This document shows positions 1 to 9,357 of a stretch of DNA of 64,000 bases, in pieces. Made by a program: the position numbers and the translations under genes. The notes below the pieces were generated by a model. The model searched no databases. It saw only the letters and a list, made by a program, of their open reading frames with translations, and was not told the DNA's origin. The stretch is from Saccharothrix sp. (GTDB lineage: Bacteria; Actinomycetota; Actinomycetes; Mycobacteriales; Pseudonocardiaceae): assembly GCF_031180885.1 (NCBI RefSeq), contig NZ_JAPSLK010000011.1, positions 62,001 to 126,000 of the forward strand, given 5' to 3'. The first letter of the stretch is position 1, and each line of letters starts with the position of its first letter.

Positions 1-300
1 GAGGCCGTCGCCACCCCCGTCTCGATCGCCTCGGCCAGGCTCAAGCGCTGGCCGATCACGTCCACGAACGCAGCCTCGCCGATGGTGATGGTGGCGTCCG
101 GGTTCGGCCTGCGGATCGGTGGTCGGCCGCTGCTGCTGGTCGCGGGAGAGCTGGAGGAGACGGTCGAGGGCGGGCTGTTGTTCCACCGGCTCGACGAGTC
201 GGTCCTGGTGTTCACCGATACCGCCGCCGCTGGCGTTGTCCCGTGGACCACGTCGCGGCGGGGTCTCGTCCGGATCGACGAGGGCAGTCGACGCATCTGA
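1..300. other. Ambiguous partial coding region at left edge
   Basis: Open frames run through this stretch on both strands, and both have strong G/C at the third codon position, so strand choice is uncertain. The minus frame, leaving the window at base 1, ends with a segment (about bases 1-105) reading like an SCP2-type sterol-binding tail, with the pattern DATITIGEAAF then LSLAEAIETG. The plus frame from 82 gives a 72-residue product of balanced composition with no recognised family. I cannot decide between them. The left neighbour would settle it. Confidence 0.25.
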
Positions 301-336
301 CGTGCTCAGCGCCCCGGTGAGCTGGATCTCCCGGGT

Positions 337-379
337 GTCAAGGACGCGTAAAGGACCCGTTCGGGCGTGTAAGGGAGCC
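337..379 (+). promoter_or_regulatory. OmpR/PhoB-type direct repeats upstream of kdp (possible KdpE site)
   Basis: Three related 11-base units, GTCAAGGACGC (337-347), GTAAAGGACCC (348-358) and GTAAGGGAGCC (369-379), lie on the same strand at spacings of 11 and 21 bases, about one and two helical turns. OmpR/PhoB-family response regulators bind such 11-base direct repeats. The location about 95 bases before the first kdp gene makes KdpE the natural candidate, but no kdpDE genes are visible in the window. The repeats are seen; the regulator is inferred. Confidence 0.5.
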
Positions 380-474
380 ATCAGGTTCGCCGATCAGCCC
401 CACCCCCTGGCGCACGCTCTCCAGCGTCACGGCCGCCAAGTGGGCGGCTGGTTGGTCGGGAAGGGAACACGCTC

Positions 475-558
475 ATGGCCGATCTGGCCTACGCGTTGCT
501 GCTGATCGGGGTCTTCGCGGTGCTGGCGCTGGGCGTGCGCGGTCTGGACAAGTTGTGA
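475..558 (+). CDS. 27-residue membrane micropeptide preceding kdpF
   Basis: An ATG with an AAGGGA-type ribosome-binding site opens a 27-residue frame that is almost entirely one hydrophobic helix (MADLAYALLLIGVFAVLALG) followed by a short charged tail RGLDKL. Its stop codon overlaps the GTG start of kdpF, so the two should be translationally coupled. It resembles KdpF in size and topology and may be a second small stabilising subunit of the pump or a leader peptide. I know no named family for it. The spacing, ribosome-binding site and overlap argue that it is real. Confidence 0.6.
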   Translation: MADLAYALLLIGVFAVLALGVRGLDKL

Positions 559-656
559 GCGGTACGGGGGTGGTGGCGAACGTCGTCGGTGGCGTGCTCG
601 CCCTGCTGGTGATCGGGTACCTGTTCGTCGCTCTGCTCAGGCCGGAGAAGTTCTGA
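555..656 (+). CDS. kdpF: KdpF, small subunit of the K+-transporting ATPase
   Basis: This 33-residue single-span membrane peptide starts at GTG 555, overlapping the previous stop, and ends at 656, overlapping the kdpA start by one base. The C-terminal YLFVALLRPEKF is the recognisable KdpF ending. KdpF is known to stabilise the KdpFABC complex in the cytoplasmic membrane and is often missed in annotation because of its size. Position directly before kdpA confirms the assignment. Confidence 0.9.
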   Translation: MSGTGVVANVVGGVLALLVIGYLFVALLRPEKF

Positions 657-2278
657 TGTCCTCGACCACGGCCGGCCTGCTCCAGATCGGCGTGTTGCTG
701 GTCGCCTTGGCCCTGGTGCACCGGCCGTTCGGCGACTACATGGCCCGCGTCTACTCCAGTCCGCAGCACACGCGGGTGGAGCGGGTGATCTACCGCATGA
801 CCCGGGTCGACCCCGACTCCGAGCAGCGCTGGAGCACCTACGCCTACGGCGTGCTCGGGTTCTCGTTCGTCGGGATCGTGTTCCTCTATGTGCTGCAACG
901 GTTCCAGTCACTGCTGCCGTTCGACTTCGACCGCGGTGACGTCGGGCCGGGCATGGCCTTCAACACGGCCGTCAGCTTCGTGACCAACACGAACTGGCAG
1001 TCCTACGTGCCGGAAACGGTCATGGGGCACACCGTGCAACTGGTCGGGTTGACGGTGCAGAACTTCGTGTCGGCCGCCGTCGGCATGGCTGTCGCGATCG
1101 CGCTCGTCCGCGGGTTCGTGCGGAGTCGGACCGACCGGCTGGGCAACTTCTGGGTGGACCTGGTCCGCGGTGTGGTGCGCATCCTGCTGCCGGTCGCGTT
1201 CGTGTTCGCGATCGTGCTGGTGGCGTGTGGTGTGGTGATGAGCTTCAAGGCCGGCGTGGACGTGGACGGGAACACCGTCGCCACGGCCCCGGTCGCGAGC
1301 CAGGAGGCCATCAAGGAATTGGGCACCAACGGCGGCGGCGTGCTCAACGCCAACTCGGCGCACCCGTTCGAGAACCCCAACGGCTGGTCGAACCTGGTCG
1401 AGATCTTCCTGATCCTGGTCATCCCGGTGTCGTTGACCCGCACGTTCGGCACGCTGGTGGGGGAGCGGAAGCAGGGTTACGTGCTGCTGTCCGTGATGGG
1501 CGCGCTGTGGGGCGCGATGCTCGCGGTGATCTGGGCGGCCGAGGCGCACGGCCTCAGGCCGTTGGAGGGCAAGGAAGTCCGGTTCGGCATCCCGTCCTCG
1601 GCGTTGTTCGCCAACGCCACCACGGGCACGTCCACGGGCGCGGTGAACTCGATGCACGACAGCTTCACCGGCCTGGGCGGTGGCGGTGCGCTGCTGAACA
1701 TGCTGTTCGGCGAGATGACGCCGGGCGGTGTGGGCACGGGCCTGTACAGCATCCTGGTGATGGCCGTGATCGCGATGTTCCTGGCTGGCCTCATGGTCGG
1801 TCGCACGCCGGAGTACCTGGGCAAGAAGCTGGGGCGGCGGGAGGTGACGGCGGCGGCCGTGTCGATCCTGGCCATGCCGACCGTGTTGCTGATCGGCGCG
1901 GGCATCGCCGCGATCCTGCCGGGCACGCAAGGCGCGTTGAACAACCCCGGCGCGCACGGCCTGTCGGAAATCCTCTACGCCTACGCGTCGGCGTCGAACA
2001 ACAACGGCAGTGCGTTCGCCGGGATCACGGTCACCAGCGACTGGTTCCAGGCCTCGCTGGGCGTGTGCATGGCACTGGGTCGGTTCGTGCCGATCGTGGC
2101 CGTGCTGTGCTTGGCAGGTTCCCTTGCCGCGCAACGGAAAGTGCCGGTCACGGCGGGCACGCTGCCGACCACCGGGCCGTTGTTCGCCTCGCTGCTGGCC
2201 GGTGCGATCGTGCTGGTCGCGGCCCTGACCTTCGTCCCCGCTCTCGCTCTCGGTCCCATCGCGGAGGCCCTGCTGTGA
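656..2278 (+). CDS. kdpA: KdpA, potassium-binding channel-like subunit
   Basis: A 540-residue polytopic membrane protein forms the K+ selectivity and translocation subunit of the high-affinity KdpFABC pump. Four selectivity-filter-like P-loops are visible: [16 protein letters not shown] near residue 105, [18 protein letters not shown] near 225, [17 protein letters not shown] near 325 and [13 protein letters not shown] near 450. Length matches the family (about 550-560). The ATG overlaps the kdpF stop and the gene's own stop overlaps the kdpB GTG, so the operon is tightly coupled. Expression would be expected under K+ limitation through KdpDE, which is not encoded nearby. Confidence 0.95.
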   Translation: MSSTTAGLLQIGVLLVALALVHRPFGDYMARVYSSPQHTRVERVIYRMTRVDPDSEQRWSTYAYGVLGFSFVGIVFLYVLQRFQSLLPFDFDRGDVGPGMAFNTAVSFVTNTNWQSYVPETVMGHTVQLVGLTVQNFVSAAVGMAVAIALVRGFVRSRTDRLGNFWVDLVRGVVRILLPVAFVFAIVLVACGVVMSFKAGVDVDGNTVATAPVASQEAIKELGTNGGGVLNANSAHPFENPNGWSNLVEIFLILVIPVSLTRTFGTLVGERKQGYVLLSVMGALWGAMLAVIWAAEAHGLRPLEGKEVRFGIPSSALFANATTGTSTGAVNSMHDSFTGLGGGGALLNMLFGEMTPGGVGTGLYSILVMAVIAMFLAGLMVGRTPEYLGKKLGRREVTAAAVSILAMPTVLLIGAGIAAILPGTQGALNNPGAHGLSEILYAYASASNNNGSAFAGITVTSDWFQASLGVCMALGRFVPIVAVLCLAGSLAAQRKVPVTAGTLPTTGPLFASLLAGAIVLVAALTFVPALALGPIAEALL

Positions 2279-4329
2279 CCGTCACGACCGATCGTCCGCA
2301 AAGGACTCCCGAGGAGGTCCGCCACGACCTGGGCCACCAGGTCGCCGCCGGCGTGTTCAACCCGCGTCAGCTCGTCACGTCGTTGCCCGACGCGCTGCGC
2401 AAGTTCCACCCGCGCCACCAGGTGCGCAACCCGGTCATGTTCGTCGTCTGGGTCGGCTCGATCCTGGTCACGGTGTTCGCGATCGGCGACCCGAGCGTGT
2501 TCACCATTGCGGTGGCGTTGTGGCTGTGGTTCACGGTTCTTTTCGCCAACCTGGCGGAGGCGGTCGCCGAGGGGCGGGGCAAGGCACAGGCGGAATCGTT
2601 GCGGCGGACCAAGAAGGACGCCGTGGCCCGTCGCCTCACCGAGGACGGCTCCGAGGAACGCGTCCCCGGCACCGAACTGCGTGTCGGTGACCTGGTCGTG
2701 GTCGAGGCCGGTGAGGTGGTCCCGGGTGACGGTGACGTGGTCGAGGGCATCGCGACGGTGGACGAGTCGGCCATCACCGGCGAGTCCGCCCCGGTGGTCC
2801 GTGAGTCCGGCGGTGACAGGTCCGCGGTGACGGGTGGGACGACTGTGCTGTCGGATCGGATCGTCGTGCGGATCACCACCAAGCCGGGGGAGACGTTCGT
2901 CGACCGCATGATCGCCCTGGTCGAGGGCGCGCAGCGGCAGAAGACGCCCAACGAGATCGCGCTGACGATCCTGCTGTCCACGTTGACGATCATCTTCCTG
3001 CTGGCGGTCGTGGCGTTGCAGCCGTTCGCGGTGTACTCCGGCGGCGAGCAGTCGGTGATCGTGCTGACCGCGCTGCTGGTGTGCCTGATCCCGACCACGA
3101 TCGGCGCGCTGCTGTCCGCGATCGGCATCGCGGGCATGGACCGGCTCGTGCAGCGCAACGTCCTGGCCACCTCAGGCAAGGCCGTCGAGGCCGCCGGGGA
3201 CATCGACACGCTCCTGCTGGACAAGACCGGCACGATCACCTGGGGCAACCGCCGCGCCACGGAGATCATCCCGGTCAACGGCACCAGCATGGAGGCCCTG
3301 GTCGACGCGGCCCGCCTGTCGAGTCTGGCCGATGGCACTCCCGAGGGCCGCAGCGTCGTCGAGCTGTGTGTGGTCGAGCACGGCCGCTCCGCCGACGCGA
3401 CCGACCACGAGAAGACCGGCGAGTTCGTGCCGTTCACCGCGCAGACCCGGATGAGCGGCATCGACCTGGACGGCCGGCGCATCCGCAAGGGCGCGGCGAG
3501 CGGGTTCGAGGTGTCCGAGGAGACCCGCCGTGTCGTGGACGGGATCGGCGCCGATGGAGGGACTCCGTTGGTGGTGGCCGAGAACGACGTGGTGTTGGGT
3601 GTGATCCGGCTGTCCGACGTCGTGAAGCCAGGCATGAAGGAGCGCTTCGCCGAACTGCGCGCGATGGGCATTCGCACGGTCATGGTCACCGGCGACAACC
3701 CGTTGACCGCCAAGGCGATCGCGGCCGAGGCGGGCGTGGACGACCACCTGGCCGAAGCCAAGCCCGAGGACAAGATGGCCCTGATCCGGCGGGAGCAGGA
3801 AGGCGGTCGGCTGGTCGCGATGACCGGCGACGGCACCAACGACGCCCCGGCGCTGGCCCAGTCCGATGTCGGCGTGGCCATGAACACCGGCACCTCGGCC
3901 GCCAAGGAGGCCGGGAACATGGTCGATTTGGACTCGGACCCGACCAAGCTGATCGAGATCGTGGAGATCGGCAAGCAGTTGCTGATCACCCGGGGTGCGC
4001 TGACGACGTTCAGCGTGGCCAACGACCTGGCCAAGTACTTCGCGATCCTCCCGGCCATGTTCGCCGCCATCTACCCGCAGCTGGACAAGCTCAACATCAT
4101 GCACCTCGGGTCGCCGCGGTCCGCGATCCTGTCCGCGGTGATCTTCAACGCCCTGGTCATCATCGCGCTGATCCCGCTGGCCCTGCGGGGCGTGCGCTAC
4201 CGCCCGTCCAGCGCCGCCGCGTTGCTGCGGCGCAACCTGCTGGTCTACGGCGTGGGTGGCATCGTGGCGCCGTTCGCCGGGATCTGGCTGATCGACCTGC
4301 TCGTCCGACACATCCCCGGAATCGGGTGA
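2275..4329 (+). CDS. kdpB: KdpB, P-type ATPase catalytic subunit
   Basis: A 684-residue P-type ATPase energises K+ uptake. Visible motifs are the actuator TGES near residue 170, the phosphorylation site DKTGT near residue 315, the nucleotide-domain MVTGDN and the hinge [10 protein letters not shown] near residue 520, plus membrane segments at both ends. GTG 2275 overlaps the kdpA stop; the preceding open frame has no plausible N-terminus. The sequence from [14 protein letters not shown] onward continues without a break to the stop, 5 bases before kdpC. All catalytic motifs are intact. Confidence 0.95.
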   Translation: MTVTTDRPQRTPEEVRHDLGHQVAAGVFNPRQLVTSLPDALRKFHPRHQVRNPVMFVVWVGSILVTVFAIGDPSVFTIAVALWLWFTVLFANLAEAVAEGRGKAQAESLRRTKKDAVARRLTEDGSEERVPGTELRVGDLVVVEAGEVVPGDGDVVEGIATVDESAITGESAPVVRESGGDRSAVTGGTTVLSDRIVVRITTKPGETFVDRMIALVEGAQRQKTPNEIALTILLSTLTIIFLLAVVALQPFAVYSGGEQSVIVLTALLVCLIPTTIGALLSAIGIAGMDRLVQRNVLATSGKAVEAAGDIDTLLLDKTGTITWGNRRATEIIPVNGTSMEALVDAARLSSLADGTPEGRSVVELCVVEHGRSADATDHEKTGEFVPFTAQTRMSGIDLDGRRIRKGAASGFEVSEETRRVVDGIGADGGTPLVVAENDVVLGVIRLSDVVKPGMKERFAELRAMGIRTVMVTGDNPLTAKAIAAEAGVDDHLAEAKPEDKMALIRREQEGGRLVAMTGDGTNDAPALAQSDVGVAMNTGTSAAKEAGNMVDLDSDPTKLIEIVEIGKQLLITRGALTTFSVANDLAKYFAILPAMFAAIYPQLDKLNIMHLGSPRSAILSAVIFNALVIIALIPLALRGVRYRPSSAAALLRRNLLVYGVGGIVAPFAGIWLIDLLVRHIPGIG

Positions 4330-4334
4330 ACCCC

Positions 4335-4868
4335 ATGCTCAGGCAAGTCGCCGCGGGGCTGCGCGTCCTGCTCGTCCTGACCGTTCTCACCGGCATCCTG
4401 TACCCGCTCGCGGTGTGGGGCGTATCCCGGCTGCCCGGCCTGCACGCCAACGCCGAAGCCGTCGACACCACGTTGGTCGCGGTGGACCGAGAGGGCGACC
4501 AGTGGTTCCACACCCGGCCCTCCGCCGCCACCCTCCCGGCGTCCGGCGGGTCGAACAAGGGCGAACGCAACGCCGACTACGACACCGTGGTCGCCGAACG
4601 CCGAGCCACCATCGCCCACCGCGAAGGCGTCCCAGAAGCCCAGGTCCCCCAAGACGCCGTCACCGCCTCAGCCTCCGGCCTCGACCCGCACATCAGCACC
4701 GCCTACGCGTTGTTGCAGGCACCGCGGGTGGCGCGCGAGAACGGTCTGACCGAGGACCGCGTGCGCGAGTTGATCACCGAGCACACCGACCGCCGAGCCG
4801 CCGGCCTCCTCGGCGAACCGGGCGTCAACGTCACCGCCCTCAACCGCGCGCTCAAGGCGGCCCCATGA
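4335..4868 (+). CDS. kdpC: KdpC, accessory subunit of the K+-transporting ATPase
   Basis: This 177-residue protein has one N-terminal membrane helix (LRVLLVLTVLTGILYPLAVW) and an extracytoplasmic domain with the family's patterns FHTRPSA, ASGGSN and SASGLDPHIS, which are diagnostic for KdpC. KdpC stabilises the complex and is thought to raise K+ affinity. It starts 5 bases after kdpB and ends the operon; a LacI-type palindrome and the next gene's promoter follow at once. Length is slightly below the usual 190-200 but nothing essential appears missing. Confidence 0.93.
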   Translation: MLRQVAAGLRVLLVLTVLTGILYPLAVWGVSRLPGLHANAEAVDTTLVAVDREGDQWFHTRPSAATLPASGGSNKGERNADYDTVVAERRATIAHREGVPEAQVPQDAVTASASGLDPHISTAYALLQAPRVARENGLTEDRVRELITEHTDRRAAGLLGEPGVNVTALNRALKAAP

Positions 4869-4871
4869 GTT

Positions 4872-4929
4872 GTTAGCGCTAACTGGACACTGGGCACGTC
4901 TTGACAGCGCGTATCGCGGGCAACACTCT
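4872..4929 (+). promoter_or_regulatory. Promoter with LacI-type palindrome upstream of the GH27 gene
   Basis: GTTAGCGCTAAC at 4872-4883 is a perfect 12-base palindrome with the central CG of LacI-family operators. A TTGACA -35 hexamer follows at 4901-4906 with a weak -10 (around CACTCT, 4924-4929). The operator lies just upstream of the -35 element. A LacI-type regulator is inferred; none is encoded in the window. Confidence 0.5.
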
Positions 4930-4944
4930 GTGTGTCGAGCTTCG

Positions 4945-4962
4945 GATGTGAGCGCAAACATC
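4945..4962 (+). promoter_or_regulatory. Second LacI-type operator, shared with the rhaM promoter
   Basis: GATGTGAGCGCAAACATC is an imperfect inverted repeat with GATGT/ACATC arms around a central CG. It lies between the predicted -10 and the GTG start, a position suited to repression. It matches 16 of 18 bases of the site at 56899-56916 in front of the rhamnose mutarotase gene, which suggests a common regulator. Confidence 0.55.
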
Positions 4963-4997
4963 TGTAGGCGCCCTCTCGACGACGAGCAGGAGACAGC

Positions 4998-6821
4998 GTG
5001 GGTGGAGCCCGAATCTCATCCGTGCGGCGAGCGGGCGCGATGCTCGCCGCCGCGGTCCTGGTGGCGACGACCCTGACGTCGGGGTTGGAGGAACCCGCGT
5101 CGGCGTGGGACAACGGGGTCGCCACGACCCCGCCGCTGGGCTGGAACAGCTATGACTCGTTCAACTGGAACGTCACCGAGGCGCAGGTCAAGGCCAACGC
5201 CGACTACATGCGGGACAACCTCAAGCAGCACGGCTGGCAGTACATCGTCATCGACTGGGCGTGGTACTACCCGGGCCAGGGCACGGGGAGCCCGAACCAG
5301 GACGCCAACTTCCAGCCCCGGCTGCGCACCGACGCCGGCGGCCTGCTGTGGCCGGACACGACGCGGTTCCCGTCCGCCGCGGGCACGAACGGGTTCAAGC
5401 CGCTGGCCGACTACATCCACGCCGGGGGTCTGAAGTTCGGCGTGCACCTGATGCGCGGCATCCCGCGCCAGGTGGTCGCCGACAACCTGCCGGTGCCGGG
5501 CACGAACTGCCGGGCGAACGAGATCGACAACGGCACCACCGCGGCCTGGCTCAACCTGAACTGGGGCCTGGACATGAGCCACCCGTGCGCCCAGTCCTAC
5601 CTGGACGCCCAGTTCAAGCTGCTCGCCTCGTGGGGCGTGGACTACGTCAAGGTCGACGACATCGCCGCGCCGACCTACCGGCAGGCCGAGATCGAGGGCT
5701 ACAAGCTGGCGATCCAGCGCAGCGGGCGCCCGATGGTGCTGAGCCTGTCGCCCGGCCCGACGTCGACCGACAACGGCGCGCACGTCGCCGCCAACGCCAA
5801 CATGTGGCGGGTCGTCAACGACCTGTGGGACAACTGGCCGCAGTTGGAGGCGCTGTTCGAGCGGTTGCACGCGTGGACACCGCACCGCAGGGCGGGCGCG
5901 TGGCCCGACCCGGACATGATCCCGATCGGGCGGCTGTCCCAGCGGGGTCCGGTCGGCGAGCCCCGCTACTCCAACCTCACCCCCGACGAGCAGCGCACCC
6001 TGATGACCCTCTGGTCGATCACGAAGTCGCCGCTGATGTGGGGTGGCGACCTGACCCAGAACCGGGCGTCCGAGCTGGCGCTGATGACCAACTCCGCCGT
6101 GCTGGCCGTAGACCAGCACAGCACCAACAACCGCCAGCTGTTCAGCGGCACGCACACCGCGTGGACCGCGGACGTGCCGGGCAGCGGCGACAAGTACATC
6201 GCGCTGTTCAACCGGGGCACGGCCACGGCGACCGTGTCGGCCTCGCTCGCCGAATTCGGGATCGGCTCCGCGACGGTGGTCGACCTGTGGTCGGGCGCGA
6301 ACCTCGGCACGGTCTCCGGCACCCTGTCCCGCTCCCTGCCCGCCCACGGCGCCGGCCTGTACCGGCTCACACCGCGGACCACGGTGCCGGTGCCGCCCGA
6401 GCAGACGCTCACCGCCCGGCACAGCGGCAAGGTCGCGGACGTGTTCCAGCTGTCCACTGAGGACGGTGCGGATGTCGTGCAGTGGGCCGCGAACGGGCAG
6501 ACCAACCAGCGTTGGCGGTTCCGCGATGTCGGTGACGGCACGTTCACCGTGGTGAACGTCCACAGTGGAAAGTGCCTGGACGTCTACGGCGGGACGGGCG
6601 CGACCGCTGACGGCGTGCGGGTGGCGCAGTGGACGTGCAACGGCCAGACCAACCAGCGGTGGCGGGTGCAGGACGCGGGCGGCGGTTACGTGCGGCTGGT
6701 CGCCCAGCACAGCGGCAAGTGCCTCGACGTCACCGGCGCCGCCACCACCGACGGCGCGAAGCTGGTGCAGTGGACGTGTGGCACCGGCGCCAACCAGCAG
6801 TGGACCCGCCGCGACGCTTGA
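4998..6821 (+). CDS. Secreted GH27 alpha-galactosidase-type hydrolase with ricin-B lectin domain
   Basis: The product is 607 residues. A signal peptide ends near ASA-WDNG at residue 36. The GH27 barrel opens with TPPLGWNSYDSF; the nucleophile aspartate is in VDYVKVDD near residue 218 and the acid/base aspartate in WPDPDM near residue 302. A beta-sandwich domain follows, and from about residue 468 a beta-trefoil carbohydrate-binding domain with three HSGK-(x)n-VxQW-(x)n-NQxW repeats. GTG 4998 is preceded by AGGAG at 4988-4992. GH27 includes alpha-galactosidases, alpha-N-acetylgalactosaminidases and beta-L-arabinopyranosidases; which one cannot be told here. It is monocistronic under two LacI-type operators, one shared with a rhamnose gene, so a role in plant polysaccharide use is likely. 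Confidence 0.88.
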   Translation: MGGARISSVRRAGAMLAAAVLVATTLTSGLEEPASAWDNGVATTPPLGWNSYDSFNWNVTEAQVKANADYMRDNLKQHGWQYIVIDWAWYYPGQGTGSPNQDANFQPRLRTDAGGLLWPDTTRFPSAAGTNGFKPLADYIHAGGLKFGVHLMRGIPRQVVADNLPVPGTNCRANEIDNGTTAAWLNLNWGLDMSHPCAQSYLDAQFKLLASWGVDYVKVDDIAAPTYRQAEIEGYKLAIQRSGRPMVLSLSPGPTSTDNGAHVAANANMWRVVNDLWDNWPQLEALFERLHAWTPHRRAGAWPDPDMIPIGRLSQRGPVGEPRYSNLTPDEQRTLMTLWSITKSPLMWGGDLTQNRASELALMTNSAVLAVDQHSTNNRQLFSGTHTAWTADVPGSGDKYIALFNRGTATATVSASLAEFGIGSATVVDLWSGANLGTVSGTLSRSLPAHGAGLYRLTPRTTVPVPPEQTLTARHSGKVADVFQLSTEDGADVVQWAANGQTNQRWRFRDVGDGTFTVVNVHSGKCLDVYGGTGATADGVRVAQWTCNGQTNQRWRVQDAGGGYVRLVAQHSGKCLDVTGAATTDGAKLVQWTCGTGANQQWTRRDA

Positions 6822-7323
6822 CCCCGGCGGGAAGGATCGGCGGCGGAGCATCCCGCTTCGCCGCCTTCCCCGCCCGCCACGGCGAGCAACTGCGCCGCCT
6901 ACCTGCGCGCGCTCTACTGGTCGGGATGGCCTGCCGAGGCACTGGCCCGACTACGAGGGCGTCCTCCGCCCCGCCGACGAACCGGCGTCGATCCGGTCCG
7001 GCCTGACGGCCCTCCACCACGCGATCCTCACCAGGACCCGACCGCCGCCGCCCTCGACGTCCGTGACTACGGGAGGTGGGGCTTCGACCAGCGGAGCCAC
7101 AGCCTGTGCTGCCCGATCGACGCGCAGCAGACGACGACCGCTCCAGCGCCAAAAGTCGTCGGCCCTCTCGGGCGGTCGCGCACGTGGAAATTTGCCGGCC
7201 AAACCGGCGCACAGGTCATTCGGGGTGTTGCGGTAGGCTCTACCGCAGGTGGTGGCACTACCTCGCATTGATCAGCGTGCTGACCCGACTGTGCGGCGCG
7301 ATGGGCTGTGCCGGGCGGCTCGA
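6822..7323. other. Intergenic stretch without a convincing gene
   Basis: About 500 bases separate the GH27 gene from the end of the minus-strand regulator. No frame here looks like a complete protein; one plus frame contains a short natural-looking stretch (NCAAYLRALYWSGWPAEALARL) that may be the relic of a lost gene. At 7229-7247 there is a perfect 19-base inverted repeat, TGCGGTAG-GCT-CTACCGCA, about 75 bases past the stop of the minus-strand gene, which could act as its terminator or as a protein-binding site. Confidence 0.4.
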
Positions 7324-8529
7324 TCAGATGGCCTGGAGCATTCCCATTCGGTCCGCGAGACCACGAAGATCGGAACCTCCGGCGTCTCGCCGCGAGCGGT
7401 TCCAGATTTCACTGACGATTTCCCGCGCCCAGAAGCTGTGGCCGGTTCGGGAGGGGCCGAGCTTGTGCGCCTTCTTGAGCAGTTTGAGCACTTCGGCGTC
7501 GCGACCGCGCAGCTTGTGCAGCGCGCGGGCGTGGTCGATCAGGAACGCGACTTGCCGAGACCGTGCGGGGATGTTCTCGAGCCGCACTCGACGTGCGACC
7601 TCGGCTGCGCGTACTGGATCGTCCGCTTCGAGCGCGATGGAGATCCGCCAGAGGTCGACGTTGGTCCGGGAGAACGCCAGGAAGAACGCGTTGGTGCCGG
7701 GCGTGCGGGCCGCCAAATCGGCGGCTTCCTCGACGGCCGCCTCTGGATCGCCTGTCCCTGTGACACCGGCGCTGAAGGCGGCGGTGAGGATGGAAGTGCC
7801 GTAGACCTCGATGGACTCGGGCGTCTTCGTGTCGAGGAGTTCGGCAGCCTTCTGCGCCAGCGCCGCTGCTCGCTTGTACGCGCCGAGGCCGACAAGCGCC
7901 TGAGTCCGGGCGAACTCGGACGCGGCGATCCACAAAGGATCATCCAACTTCTTGGCGGCGGCGTTTCCGCGCTCCGCGGCGACCCATGCGAGATCCACGG
8001 CACCGAGGTTCTTCACCAACAAGGCCGTGACCTGGGTGGCCTGCACGATGCTGCGTAGCGCCTCGGGACGCTCGTCCCCGCCTTCGGCCGCGATGGCGTG
8101 CAGGTCTGTCAGCAGGGAGGGGAGCGCTCGTCCGACTTCGACGTACTTGCAGGCTTGTCGCAACTCGGCCAGGTTCGTGGTCTGCTCGGCGAGTTCAGCG
8201 ATGGTTCGCCGCGAGGGCTCATCGACGTCGTCGAGGCTCGTCGAGAGCAGGGCGTGGCGGATGGCGGGCAGAGCTCCCTGCGCCTCGCTGTCGGAGTCGG
8301 CAGGGTCGACCAGCACGTGCGTGATGCCGAAGTCGGCGATACTGCACTCTAGCGCATCCGCGATCTTCGTCAGCGTGCTGCGTCGTTCGATCGGCACCGC
8401 TCCGGTCTCGATGCGGGACAGGTAGCCCTTGGTGAATCCGGCGCGATGCGCGACCACTTCCAGCGACAGGCCGCGCATCCTGCGGATGCGGCGGATCTCC
8501 TGCCCGATGCCGAGGCTGTCCGTCTCCAT
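7324..8529 (-). CDS. XRE-family HTH regulator with helical-repeat sensor region
   Basis: The protein is 401 residues from the ATG at 8529; an upstream start at 8580 would add 17 residues with no family resemblance. Residues about 6-62 form a Cro/C1-type helix-turn-helix (IGQEIRRIRRMRGLSLEVVAHRAGFTKGYLSRIETG). The remainder is alpha-helical and TPR-like, as in many actinomycete regulators that sense peptides or small metabolites. It is transcribed away from the Prim-Pol-like gene, sharing a 127-base promoter region with it, so it may control that gene and itself. A target cannot be named from sequence. No intact membrane or enzymatic domain is present. Confidence 0.8.
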   Translation of the reverse strand: METDSLGIGQEIRRIRRMRGLSLEVVAHRAGFTKGYLSRIETGAVPIERRSTLTKIADALECSIADFGITHVLVDPADSDSEAQGALPAIRHALLSTSLDDVDEPSRRTIAELAEQTTNLAELRQACKYVEVGRALPSLLTDLHAIAAEGGDERPEALRSIVQATQVTALLVKNLGAVDLAWVAAERGNAAAKKLDDPLWIAASEFARTQALVGLGAYKRAAALAQKAAELLDTKTPESIEVYGTSILTAAFSAGVTGTGDPEAAVEEAADLAARTPGTNAFFLAFSRTNVDLWRISIALEADDPVRAAEVARRVRLENIPARSRQVAFLIDHARALHKLRGRDAEVLKLLKKAHKLGPSRTGHSFWAREIVSEIWNRSRRDAGGSDLRGLADRMGMLQAI

Positions 8530-8656
8530 GCAATCCACCGTACGGCTCGCCCATATGGGTGGTCTACAGCAAGGTTTCATGCCAGGAAACTTTCACCCGC
8601 TCGTTGGCCCTAGCGTTCCTGGCGTTGGCCGGATGGCCGGGTTGGGAGACGAAGCC

Positions 8657-9262
8657 ATGTTGGACCAAGACGCCGATGTTGGACACGTGACCTGCTCTGA
8701 GGTGCAGGTCGACGCACCTCCGGCGTTGCCAACGGTGGTCGGGGTCACAGGGGACGTGAACTCGACCGCCGTGGGCGGGAGCGGGCCGCACGTCCCGTCG
8801 ATCAGCGGAGCAGCGGCCCGCTCCCCACTTCCGCTCAGCCCGGGGGCGGCTTACTACGCCCAAGCGTTCGGCTGGCCTGTCGTGATGGCGGGCGACGCCG
8901 TGGCGGCGGTGTGCGGCACCCGGTTGGCCGCCTTCACGATGCCTTCCGGCCTTGGCGGCGAGGTCAACCACCTGTTGAAGATCCACATGCTCAACGCGCC
9001 GGTCGTGGAGCTGCTCACTGAGGCCGGCCGAACGCTGTGGGTCTTCCTCTGCGAGCCTCGGAGGTCCGCTTCCCCGGCTTCCTCGCTCACCATCCATAGG
9101 GTCGCGCACCACGGCGAAGGGTCGACCGTGCTCTTGCCTCCCACCGTTGGCACAACGGCCGGTTCACCTCGGTGGGTCGACCAGCCCCAGTTCGGCATGA
9201 AGGTCGAGTTGCCCCCGTGGATGAGTGTCTTCGCGTGCATCCGCAGGGCAACGCTTCGTTGA
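8657..9262 (+). CDS. Prim-Pol-like small protein of unknown function
   Basis: This 201-residue protein (ATG 8657, GGAG nine bases upstream) resembles the short actinobacterial proteins annotated as bifunctional DNA primase/polymerase, N-terminal. Seen features are YYAQAFGWPV near residue 75, the conserved GGEVNHLLKIHMLNAPVVEL, an LWVFLCEP strand and a late LLPPT followed by PRW. The acidic metal-binding residues expected for a polymerase are not evident, so catalysis is doubtful. It is divergent from the HTH regulator and followed 95 bases later by a small conserved gene, a grouping I associate with Pseudonocardiaceae. Assignment rests on remembered family patterns. Confidence 0.5.
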   Translation: MLDQDADVGHVTCSEVQVDAPPALPTVVGVTGDVNSTAVGGSGPHVPSISGAAARSPLPLSPGAAYYAQAFGWPVVMAGDAVAAVCGTRLAAFTMPSGLGGEVNHLLKIHMLNAPVVELLTEAGRTLWVFLCEPRRSASPASSLTIHRVAHHGEGSTVLLPPTVGTTAGSPRWVDQPQFGMKVELPPWMSVFACIRRATLR

Positions 9263-9264
9263 TC

Positions 9265-9280
9265 CAGCCCTTAAGGGCTG
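9265..9280 (+). promoter_or_regulatory. 16-base perfect palindrome between two small genes
   Basis: CAGCCCTTAAGGGCTG is a perfect palindrome beginning two bases after the stop of the Prim-Pol-like gene and 78 bases before the next start. It could be a protein-binding site for the downstream gene or a short hairpin. Function is unknown. Confidence 0.3.
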
Positions 9281-9357
9281 AGGACACCCGATCTCGGTCG
9301 GGGCATGTGCTGCGTTGGCGTACATGCTCCGACCGCGCCATCGACTCGGAGATCCCG

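Noticed and set aside
1225-2274. Long open frame upstream of the kdpB start in the same frame
   Set aside because: It is the shifted reading of kdpA (Arg/Gly/His-rich); kdpB begins at GTG 2275 where family sequence starts.
5016-6851. 611-residue minus-strand open frame across the GH27 gene
   Set aside because: Composition is Arg/Val/Gly/His-rich with no domain; it is antisense to a clear enzyme.
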